A stretch of DNA of 47,983 nt, from positions 1 through 47,983 of the forward strand of contig CAYLYP010000019.1 in the NCBI GenBank assembly GCA_964387795.1, given 5' to 3'. Source of the stretch: CAYLYP01 sp964387795. Lineage in GTDB: Bacteria; Bacteroidota; Bacteroidia; Bacteroidales; UBA7960. Below, in pieces: positions 16,729 through 24,205 of the stretch. The notes below the pieces were generated by a model. The model saw only the letters and a program-made list of their open reading frames with translations. It did no database searches and was not told the DNA's origin. Position numbers and translations under genes: made by a program. Positions within the stretch are counted from its first letter, which is position 1. Each line of letters opens with the position of its first letter.

Positions 16729-17217
16729 ATGAAAGCATTGCTCATTGTTGATGTCCAGCAGGGTCTTACATATAAAAAAGACTTATACCAGGCAGACCGC
16801 TTTATTCATACTATTCGGACTGCAATAGAGACGTATAGAAAAAACGGATATCTGGTGGTTTTTATCCAGCATAACAACAAACAACTTGTTCAGGGAACTG
16901 ATGATTGGCGTATCGATTCTCGTCTTGATTGTAAGGATAATGATGTTTTCATTCAAAAAACACATGGAAATGCTTTTGATGGCACTGACCTGAAAAAGAT
17001 ATTAGATGATAATGGAACGGATGAAATACTGATATGTGGCCTTGTTTCCCATGGATGTGTCAGGGCAACTTGCCTGGGAGGACTAGGGCTTGGTTATAAA
17101 GTCAGCCTTCTTAAGGATGGGCATAGCAGTTGGAACAAAGATGTTTTTGAAAGGATCCGGAAAACTGAAGACGAGCTTGTTTCATTGGGGGTAACATTAG
17201 TTCCAACAACACATTAG
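16729..17217 (+). CDS. Cysteine hydrolase, isochorismatase superfamily
   Basis: 162 residues with the isochorismatase/nicotinamidase fold. The catalytic triad is visible: Asp8 in LLIVDVQ, Lys77 in IQKTHGNAF and Cys110 in LVSHGCVRAT, with a likely cis-peptide just before the Cys. Relatives hydrolyse nicotinamide, ureidoacrylate, N-carbamoyl amides or isochorismate. The substrate here cannot be read from sequence. Monocistronic; a palindromic element begins 1 bp after the stop. Confidence 0.85.
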   Translation: MKALLIVDVQQGLTYKKDLYQADRFIHTIRTAIETYRKNGYLVVFIQHNNKQLVQGTDDWRIDSRLDCKDNDVFIQKTHGNAFDGTDLKKILDDNGTDEILICGLVSHGCVRATCLGGLGLGYKVSLLKDGHSSWNKDVFERIRKTEDELVSLGVTLVPTTH

Positions 17218-17218
17218 T

Positions 17219-17448
17219 TTAGGGTCTGCTGAAAAACACTTAACAAGCAGGATATACATCTATTACAAAGCAAAATTTCATAAAGCATGCATGGATTTAT
17301 TTCCTTTAGTGCTAATATGTTTTCGTCTTGTTTACGTTAGTCTTTAAGGCATCATCTGCTTCGTTGCCATCGGCTCATAGTATTATTATACAATTTCGCC
17401 TTGTCTCCTCGCATCTGATACCTTAAAGACTTTTTCAGCAGACCCTAA
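17219..17448. mobile_element. MITE-like palindromic element
   Basis: About 230 bp bounded by 18-bp perfect terminal inverted repeats, TTAGGGTCTGCTGAAAAA at 17219-17236 and its complement at 17431-17448. A second, inner inverted repeat AGTCTTTAAGG (about 17339-17349 and 17420-17430) makes a long arm. TTTAGGGTCT occurs directly repeated at 17218-17227 and 17449-17458 and might be a target duplication. There is no transposase. The right half is related to 36675-36754 (shared GCTTGTC-CC-CGCATCTGA and TTTTCA-CAG-CC). Confidence 0.55.
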
Positions 17449-17463
17449 TTTAGGGTCTTTTTT
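17440..17463 (+). terminator. Hairpin at the element edge followed by T run
   Basis: AGACCCTAA-T-TTAGGGTCT forms a 9-bp stem directly followed by six T, a good intrinsic terminator for the upstream hydrolase gene. One arm belongs to the end of the MITE-like element. Confidence 0.55.
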
Positions 17464-17661
17464 ATAGGTTTTAGTTTTAATAGTATTTTGTTAAATCAGG
17501 GTTACAGATGATTCCTTTTATTTGTAAAGCCTTAATGGTTATAGTTTTTAATCATATTTTTTTTTACTTTAGCCCTGCTCAATAATTCCCTTTTTTCTTA
17601 GCCAATCAATTGGTTTTAAGGGAAGCAGGGAATAGCAATATTTTGAAATCAATCAATTGAA
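17464..17661. other. AT-rich leader region of the S9 peptidase gene
   Basis: No gene or distinct motif seen; the repeat unit at 17662-17735 separates it from the coding sequence. Confidence 0.4.
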
Positions 17662-17735
17662 AAAGGTGACTGAGCTTGTCGAAGTCACCTTTGTATAACA
17701 GCAATCATTTCGTTCCATTCGACCTTAAACAAAAA
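17662..17735. repeat. REP-like hairpin unit related to the ars-flanking repeat
   Basis: AAAGGTGACT and AGTCACCTTT enclose GAGCTTGTCGA (17662-17692), a 10-bp stem hairpin. It is followed by TTCCATTCGACCTTAAACAA at 17713-17732, nearly the same order of motifs as at 2485-2548 (GGTGACTGAAGCTGTCGAAG, then TTCATCCGACCTTAACCTAA). Confidence 0.6.
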
Positions 17736-17746
17736 ATAATATACGG

Positions 17747-19879
17747 ATGAAGACAAAAAATCTGCTTTTTATCATTCTGGTATTCCTTGCATTACCAATT
17801 GTTAATGCCCAGAATGGCCTTAACATGGAAGAGTTTATGCGCAAGCGTGAGTATTACCCTAAGACATTGTCTCAACTTGGCTGGCAGGGTACTTCCGATC
17901 GCTTTGCATATACCTGGAGTCGTTTTATTTTATCAGCAAAGCCAGGGATGGAAAATCCTGATACAATCCTTGCATTGCCTGCCATTAATAAAGCACTTGC
18001 CGCTGCAGGTATTGACAGCCTTCGTATGTTGCCAATGATGAACTGGCTGGACGAGAAAAGTTTTTATTTTTTAAAAGGGAATACTGTATTGATGTATAAC
18101 CTAGGATCTGCTCAGATAAGTAAGCTGGTTGAGTTTCCTGAGGAAGCTGAAAATATGGATGTTTTTGGAAATGGTGCCCAATGGGCTTATACGATTGCAA
18201 ATAATTTATATATCGTAAAGGATGATAAGCATACAGCCCTGAGCAATGAAGAAAACAAAGGGATTGTGTATGGGAAAACGGTTCACAGGAGTGAGTTTGG
18301 GATAGAAAAAGGGACTTTTTGGTCGCCTTCGGGAAGGTATCTTGCTTTTTATCGTATGGATGAAAGCATGGTAACGGAATATCCTCTTGTGGATATTGAT
18401 GACCCTATTGCTACACCCAATCCTGTTAGATACCCTATGGCCGGGAGTACCAGCCATCAGGTTACTGTTGGCATTTATGATCTGAACAGTGGAAAAACAA
18501 TATATCTTAATACAGGAACCATTGATGATCATTATCTGACAAATATCACCTGGAGCCCTGATGAGAAATCAATTTTTATTGCTGAACTCAACAGGGAGCA
18601 AAACTACATGAAACTAAACAGTTATGCTGTGGCTGATGGTTCATACCAGAATACACTGTTTGAAGAAACTTCTGACAGATATGTTGAGCCTCAGAACGGA
18701 TTGTTCTTTTTACCTGGAAACCCTAATAAGTTCCTGTGGTTGAGCAACCGAAATGCTTATCAGCACTTGTTTCTGTATGACATGAAATCAGGATTTGAGA
18801 AACAACTCACCCATGGGCCATGGGTAGTTACTGATTTTCTTGGTTTTTCTGCTGATAGCAAGAAGGTTTATTTCATAGCTACAAAAGAAAGTCCGCTTGA
18901 GCGCCATCTGTATGAGGTTGGCATCAATGATGGGAAGATAGTTAAACTAACTCCTGATAAAGGATATAACAGGGTAATGTTCAATAATAAGAAAGACCAT
19001 TTTATTGTTACCGGGAGCAGCAATGAGGTTTCCGGATTTACAAGGGTAATTGATATAAAAGGGAAAATTAAGAATACCCTGGTTGCACCTCATAATGTTT
19101 TTGAAGGGATGGATATGCCAAAGGTTGAGCTGCTTAGCCTTAAATCAAAAGATGGGGTAGATTTATATTGCAGGTTGATTACACCTCCTAATATGGAAAA
19201 AGGTAAAAAATACCCTGTAATGGTTTATGTATATGGTGGCCCTCATGCACAGATGGTAACAGATTCATGGCTTGGCGGGTCAAACTTGTTCTTTACCTAT
19301 ATGGCATTAAAAGGCTATGTGATCTTTACCCTTGATAACCGTGGCAGCGCTAACCGTGGAAGGGAGTTTGAACAGGTTATCCATCGCAGACTGGGATCTG
19401 TTGAAGTTACTGATCAACTGACCGGTGTTGATTACCTTAAAAAACTGGAATATGTTGATGCTGACAGGATGGGTGTGTATGGCTGGAGTTATGGGGGCTT
19501 TATGGCCACTACTCTAATGCTTGATGCCCCTGAGGTGTTTAAGGTAGGTGTGGCAGGTGGCCCTGTTATGGATTGGAAATACTATGAAGTGATGTATGGC
19601 GAAAGGTATATGGGAACACCACAGAATAATCCTGATGGATATAAGAATGCAAGCCTCCTGAATAAGGCTGCTAAGCTCAAAGGCCGTTTGCTCCTCATCC
19701 ATGGGGATAATGATGATACTGTGGTATTGCAACACAACCTGGCTTTTATCAAAAAGTGTATTCAGGCTGGAACAATGCCCGATTTGATGATATATCCTGG
19801 GCATGGCCATAACGTTGGAGGGCGAGATCGTATCCATCTTTATAGAATTATTGAACGTTATTTCGATGATTTCTTATAA
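17747..19879 (+). CDS. Dipeptidyl-peptidase IV-like S9 peptidase
   Basis: 710 residues with a signal peptide ending IVNAQ. The DPPIV N-terminal beta-propeller occupies about 100-450, including FGIEKGTFWSPSGRYLAFYR and the SPLERHLYEV blade. The alpha/beta-hydrolase catalytic domain follows, with Ser581 in GWSYGGF, Asp656 in HGDNDDTV and His688 in GHGHNV. Such periplasmic enzymes release X-Pro (and other) dipeptides during protein or peptide use in Bacteroidota. The N-terminal part keeps the EYP-type segment at about 210. Length fits the family. Upstream lies a REP-like hairpin; downstream a large hairpin at 19917 ends the transcript. Confidence 0.92.
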   Translation: MKTKNLLFIILVFLALPIVNAQNGLNMEEFMRKREYYPKTLSQLGWQGTSDRFAYTWSRFILSAKPGMENPDTILALPAINKALAAAGIDSLRMLPMMNWLDEKSFYFLKGNTVLMYNLGSAQISKLVEFPEEAENMDVFGNGAQWAYTIANNLYIVKDDKHTALSNEENKGIVYGKTVHRSEFGIEKGTFWSPSGRYLAFYRMDESMVTEYPLVDIDDPIATPNPVRYPMAGSTSHQVTVGIYDLNSGKTIYLNTGTIDDHYLTNITWSPDEKSIFIAELNREQNYMKLNSYAVADGSYQNTLFEETSDRYVEPQNGLFFLPGNPNKFLWLSNRNAYQHLFLYDMKSGFEKQLTHGPWVVTDFLGFSADSKKVYFIATKESPLERHLYEVGINDGKIVKLTPDKGYNRVMFNNKKDHFIVTGSSNEVSGFTRVIDIKGKIKNTLVAPHNVFEGMDMPKVELLSLKSKDGVDLYCRLITPPNMEKGKKYPVMVYVYGGPHAQMVTDSWLGGSNLFFTYMALKGYVIFTLDNRGSANRGREFEQVIHRRLGSVEVTDQLTGVDYLKKLEYVDADRMGVYGWSYGGFMATTLMLDAPEVFKVGVAGGPVMDWKYYEVMYGERYMGTPQNNPDGYKNASLLNKAAKLKGRLLLIHGDNDDTVVLQHNLAFIKKCIQAGTMPDLMIYPGHGHNVGGRDRIHLYRIIERYFDDFL

Positions 19880-19916
19880 ATCATAGGATATTAAACTGAC
19901 GTTTTTACTGGTTGTT

Positions 19917-19960
19917 ATGCCATGTCTTTATGTCATTTTGGCAGATTAAAGGCATGGCAT
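19917..19960 (+). terminator. Terminator after the S9 peptidase gene
   Basis: ATGCCATGTCTTTA pairs with TAAAGGCATGGCAT over 14 bp (one G-U) around a 16-nt loop, followed by ATCTTTT. Located 37 bp after the stop codon. Confidence 0.65.
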
Positions 19961-20016
19961 ATCTTTTGAGAAGGGCATGCATCAATGATGTTTAAATCTA
20001 AAAAATATACTTACTC

Positions 20017-21912
20017 ATGCAAAAAGGAAAAATCAACATTCAAACGGAAAATATCTTTCCCATCATTAAAAAATTTCTATACAGCGACCATGAGATATAT
20101 CTCAGGGAGATTGTTTCTAATGCTGTTGATGCAACCCAGAAACTTAAAACCCTTGCTTCTACAGGCGAATACAAGGGTGAGATGGGAGATATAGCTATTG
20201 AGGTTTCTTTTGATGCCAAAGCTAAAACCATTACTGTTAAAGATCGTGGTATCGGTATGACTGCCGAAGAAGTGGATAAATATATCAACCAGATTGCTTT
20301 TTCGAGCGCAGAAGAATGGGTAGAGAAATATAAAAGCCAATCGGAAAGCAATCCGATTATCGGACATTTTGGCCTTGGTTTTTATTCTGCATATATGGTT
20401 TCAAAAAATGTTGAAATTAAAACCTTATCCTGGAAAGAAGGCTCAAAAGCTGTGAAATGGGAGTGTGACGGGAGTCCTGAATATGTTATCTCTGATTGTG
20501 ATAAAACTGACAGGGGCACCGAAATTGTAATGCATGTTGCTGAGGATAGTGAAGAGTTCCTTGATGAAAGCAGGATTTTTAACCTCTTAAAGAAATATTG
20601 CAAATTCCTTCCTGTACCTATTATTTTTGGAACTGAAAAAGTTACCAAGACCCTTGAAGGTGAAAAGGATGAAAAGGGTAATGATAAAACTGTTACCGAA
20701 GAAAAACCAAGGCAGATTAATAATGTTAAACCTGCCTGGACGCTTAAACCTGCCGATCTTAAAGAAGAAGACTATATTAGTTTTTACCGTGAACTTTATC
20801 CTTTTACTTTTGAGGAGCCTTTGTTCAATATCCATCTGAACGTTGATTATCCCTTTAACCTGACAGGGATACTTTATTTCCCAAAAGTGAAGAAAAACTT
20901 TGAAGTACAGAAGGATAAAATACAGCTTTATTGCAACCAGGTGTTTGTTACTGATTCTGTTGAAGGTATTGTTCCTGACTTTTTAACCCTTATGCATGGG
21001 GTCATCGATTCACCTGATATCCCTCTTAATGTATCCAGGAGCTTTTTGCAAAGCGATTCCAACGTTAAAAAGATTTCAAGCCACATCACCAAAAAAGTTG
21101 CTGATAAACTGGAAGAACTCTTTAAAAACAACCGTCAGGAGTTTGAAGCAAAATGGGATGATATTAAGATTTTCATCGAATATGGGATGATTTCTGATGA
21201 GAAGTTTAAAGAACGTGCAAATAAATTCTGCCTTGTAAAAAATACTGATAACAAATACTTCACTTTTGAAGAGTATCAGGATCATATAAAAACCAATCAG
21301 ACTGATAAAGACGGGAAAATTGTCCATCTCTATACTACCAATCAGGATGAACAACATGCCTTTATTGAAGCAGCCAAAGAACGGAATTATGATATTCTTG
21401 TGCTTGATACTGTAATAGATACCCATTTTGTGGATATGCTTGAACGTGCTGGCGAAAAGAATTCTTTCGTAAGGGTTGACTCTGATGTAGTTGATAAGCT
21501 TATCCGTAAAGACGAGGATATGCCTTCAAAACTTAGTGATAAGGAAAAGGATGAGGTGAAGCCTTTGTTTGAAGAAAACCTTCCAAAAGAAAAAATGCAC
21601 TTTACTGTTGTATTTGAAAACCTTAGCGAAACAGATCAGCCTGTCATCATTACCGAGCCTGAATTTATGCGCCGAATGAAAGATATGAGCGCACTGGGCG
21701 GTGGAATGAGCTTCATGGGCAGCATGCCTGAGTCTTATAATCTGGTTGTGAATGCCAATCACCCACTCATTGCCCGAATGGTAGCTGATGCCGATAAAGA
21801 AAAAAATGAAAACCTTGTTCGCCAGCTTATTGATTTGGCTATGCTTTCAAAGAACCTCTTAAAAGGTGAAAAGCTTACACGTTTTATAAAACGTAGTGTT
21901 GAGCTTATTTGA
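20017..21912 (+). CDS. htpG: Chaperone HtpG (bacterial Hsp90)
   Basis: 631 residues. The N-terminal GHKL ATPase shows FLYSDHEIYLREIVSNAVDA (ATP/Mg Asn and Glu), VKDRGIGMTAEEV and GHFGLGFYSAYMV (lid and phosphate loop). The middle domain has INNVKPAWTLKPADLKEEDY and the catalytic-loop NVSRSFLQSDSNVKKI. The C-terminal dimerisation domain ends with KLTRFIKRSVELI. A charged linker (KDEKGNDKTVTEEKPRQ) near 215-235 is longer than in E. coli, as is usual for Bacteroidota. Cytosolic ATP-dependent chaperone induced by stress. It stands alone between two terminators. Confidence 0.97.
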   Translation: MQKGKINIQTENIFPIIKKFLYSDHEIYLREIVSNAVDATQKLKTLASTGEYKGEMGDIAIEVSFDAKAKTITVKDRGIGMTAEEVDKYINQIAFSSAEEWVEKYKSQSESNPIIGHFGLGFYSAYMVSKNVEIKTLSWKEGSKAVKWECDGSPEYVISDCDKTDRGTEIVMHVAEDSEEFLDESRIFNLLKKYCKFLPVPIIFGTEKVTKTLEGEKDEKGNDKTVTEEKPRQINNVKPAWTLKPADLKEEDYISFYRELYPFTFEEPLFNIHLNVDYPFNLTGILYFPKVKKNFEVQKDKIQLYCNQVFVTDSVEGIVPDFLTLMHGVIDSPDIPLNVSRSFLQSDSNVKKISSHITKKVADKLEELFKNNRQEFEAKWDDIKIFIEYGMISDEKFKERANKFCLVKNTDNKYFTFEEYQDHIKTNQTDKDGKIVHLYTTNQDEQHAFIEAAKERNYDILVLDTVIDTHFVDMLERAGEKNSFVRVDSDVVDKLIRKDEDMPSKLSDKEKDEVKPLFEENLPKEKMHFTVVFENLSETDQPVIITEPEFMRRMKDMSALGGGMSFMGSMPESYNLVVNANHPLIARMVADADKEKNENLVRQLIDLAMLSKNLLKGEKLTRFIKRSVELI

Positions 21913-22005
21913 TTTCATTGAAAGGAACATTAAAAGCATCAGGTGCAGTTTTTAATCATTTTTATAATGCTTTTTCTGGTTCAAAACGATATAAATGTTA
22001 ATTTT

Positions 22006-22058
22006 ACAAGGGAGCCGATGGGACTCATTGCCTTTTCGGGCTCCCTTGTCCTCTTTTT
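22006..22058 (+). terminator. htpG terminator
   Basis: An 11-bp stem ACAAGGGAGCC / GGCTCCCTTGT with a 22-nt loop, followed by CCTCTTTTTT. Located about 95 bp after the stop codon. Confidence 0.8.
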
Positions 22059-22093
22059 TAAAAACGGAAGTTAAATTTTAAAACTCCTTAAGC

Positions 22094-22684
22094 ATGAAAA
22101 ATCCCTTGAAAACACTCGCTCGCCTGGGATTATTGTTAGTGATGCTGCCCCTTTTAAGCGGATGCTCCTACAATAAATTTGTGAATTTAGAAGAACAAAT
22201 AAATGCCCAATGGGCTCAGGTTGAAAATGTGTATCAACGAAGGGCCGATTTAATCCCCAATCTTGTTGCAACAGTTAAAGGCTATGCTGCCCATGAGCGC
22301 GAAACGCTGGAAGCAGTTATTGAAGCCCGCTCAAAAGCTACCTCTGTAAATGTTAATGCTGAGAACCTTAACGAGCAATCCATGAAACAGTTTCAGGATG
22401 CCCAGGCAGGACTTAGCTCTGCCCTGTCAAGGTTAATGGTGGTTGTTGAAAAATATCCTGACCTGAAAGCCAATCAGAACTTTATGGAATTACAAGCACA
22501 GCTTGAAGGCACCGAAAACCGCATAGCAAACGAACGCAGAAAGTATATCGAACTGGTTGGTGAATACAATGCTGCTATTCGTCGTTTCCCTAACAACTTG
22601 ATAGCAGGGATGTTTGGATTCGATAAAAAACCCAATTTCTCAGCTGAAGCTGGTGCAGAAAAAGCCCCTAAAGTTGAGTTCTAA
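22094..22684 (+). CDS. lemA: LemA-family lipoprotein
   Basis: 196 residues with a lipobox LLSGC (Cys24) and the LemA signature: NLEEQINAQWAQVENVYQRRADLIPNL at 31-57, then long alpha helices ending RNSFPNNLIAG-like RRFPNNLIAGMFGFD near 172. LemA proteins form helical bundles tethered to the envelope; their precise role is unresolved. Next to it, 2 bp away, starts a TPM-domain gene and a second TPM gene follows, the standard lemA-TPM cluster of Bacteroidota. Confidence 0.93.
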   Translation: MKNPLKTLARLGLLLVMLPLLSGCSYNKFVNLEEQINAQWAQVENVYQRRADLIPNLVATVKGYAAHERETLEAVIEARSKATSVNVNAENLNEQSMKQFQDAQAGLSSALSRLMVVVEKYPDLKANQNFMELQAQLEGTENRIANERRKYIELVGEYNAAIRRFPNNLIAGMFGFDKKPNFSAEAGAEKAPKVEF

Positions 22685-22686
22685 CC

Positions 22687-23133
22687 ATGGGAAAATCTGT
22701 AAGATATTTTTTTAGTGAAACCCAAAAGGAAGATATCCGTCTTGCCATAAAAAATGCAGAATTGGATGCTTCCGGGGAGATAAGGGTGCATGTAGAAAAC
22801 TCTTGTGAAGGCGATGTCATGGACAGGACCGCATTATTGTTTGAAAAATTAGGTATGACCCGTACCAAACTACGTAACGGGGTCTTATTTTACCTTGCTG
22901 TTGATAACCGAAAGTTTGCTGTTATTGGCGACAAAGGTATTAATGCCAGGGTAGGGGATGATTTCTGGGAAGAAATAAAAATGAAAATGCTCTATCATTT
23001 CAGGGAAGGCAATTTTGCCCAGGGACTTATTGAAGGTATTGAAATGGTAGGCCCCAAGTTAAGACAATTCTTCCCCTATCAAAAGGATGATGTCAATGAA
23101 TTAAGCGATGAAATATCGTTTGGTGAAAAATAA
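22687..23133 (+). CDS. TPM-domain protein without signal peptide
   Basis: 148 residues with one TPM (TLP18.3/Psb32/MOLO-1) fold: ASGEIRVHVENSCEGDVMDRT at about 28-48, GVLFYLAVDNRKFAVIGDKGIN at 60-82 and FWEEIKMKMLYHFREGNFAQGL. No signal peptide or membrane segment is visible, so it is likely cytoplasmic or membrane-associated. Starts 2 bp after lemA stops, so translation is probably coupled. Confidence 0.85.
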   Translation: MGKSVRYFFSETQKEDIRLAIKNAELDASGEIRVHVENSCEGDVMDRTALLFEKLGMTRTKLRNGVLFYLAVDNRKFAVIGDKGINARVGDDFWEEIKMKMLYHFREGNFAQGLIEGIEMVGPKLRQFFPYQKDDVNELSDEISFGEK

Positions 23134-23334
23134 TCTACAAGGGCTGTTGGCTGTTCAAAGTCGGCAGCCCAGGGTAGTGATTGACTTCTGTTCCATGAAT
23201 CTTTCCATCTTTTCCATTTAATTTCAGGAAATGCTTTCAAAGGATGAATTGTTAAGAATACTTATTCCCCTTGCACATTGCCCTGTCTTTTTTTAACTTA
23301 GCAGATATTTTTCTTTTTAAAAAACCTCCCAATT

Positions 23335-24129
23335 ATGAAACGCATTTTCTCAGGCATACTTACTATTCTATTATTCATGGCAGGCACCCATGTGTTTGCA
23401 TCTTTGCCTGGTAAGCCCAATCCCCCAAGGCTTGTTAATGACTTTTCGGGCTTGCTGAAAGGAAATGAAGTGATGCAATTGGAACAAAAGCTTGTGAATT
23501 TTAACAATCAAACCACAACCCAGATTTCTATTGTTATCATTGATGACCTTGAGGATTATGAACCTTCTGAATATGCTGATCGCCTTGCTGAAAAATGGGG
23601 CGTGGGGGGAAAAGAGCATAATAATGGTGTTTTGGTGCTCGTTAAGCCTAAAACAATGACCTCCAAAGGACAGGTTTATATCACTGTTGGTTATGGTTTG
23701 GAATCCATTATCCCCGATGCTACTGCTAAGTTAATTGTTGAAAACGAAATACTCCCTCATTTTCGTAATGACAATTACTACCAGGGACTTGATGCAGGAA
23801 CAAATACATTAATGAAACTGGCTCTTAAAGAATTTACTGCTACTGAATACGCTGAGCAGGTTGAATCGCCTGGTTTTTTAGTATTAATCCCTATAATCTT
23901 TATCATATTGTTTTTTGTTTTAACACGAAAAGCCAGAAACTCACATTATCATGCAGGAAAAGGGATGCCCCTTGGAACAATCTGGTGGCTTTTGAGCCAG
24001 GGTAGCAGGGGTGGTTCTGGTTCTTGGGGAAACTTCAACTCAGGAAGCGGCCCATTTAGCGGTGGAGGTGGCTTCGGTGGCTTTGGCGGTGGACGCTTTG
24101 GTGGTGGTGGTGCCGGTGGTAGCTGGTAA
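23335..24129 (+). CDS. TPM-domain membrane protein with Gly-rich tail (YgcG-like)
   Basis: 264 residues. The signal peptide ends near HVFA at 22. The TPM domain covers about 30-175 (RLVNDFSGLLKGNEV, TQISIVIIDDLEDYEPSEYADRL, YGLESIIPDATA). A transmembrane helix follows at about 182-200 (FLVLIPIIFIILFFVL), then a Gly/Ser-rich tail ending GGGGAGGSW. This is the usual YgcG-like architecture: a periplasmic TPM domain anchored in the inner membrane. It lies 200 bp downstream of the first TPM gene and probably has its own promoter. Convergent with the TonB-receptor operon. Confidence 0.88.
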   Translation: MKRIFSGILTILLFMAGTHVFASLPGKPNPPRLVNDFSGLLKGNEVMQLEQKLVNFNNQTTTQISIVIIDDLEDYEPSEYADRLAEKWGVGGKEHNNGVLVLVKPKTMTSKGQVYITVGYGLESIIPDATAKLIVENEILPHFRNDNYYQGLDAGTNTLMKLALKEFTATEYAEQVESPGFLVLIPIIFIILFFVLTRKARNSHYHAGKGMPLGTIWWLLSQGSRGGSGSWGNFNSGSGPFSGGGGFGGFGGGRFGGGGAGGSW

Positions 24130-24205
24130 AAGGGATTTATGTCTTTGTCTTAAGCCTGATATACGACAATCTATAATGATTGCCCCGGTAAGAGTAAAAA
24201 TAGAG

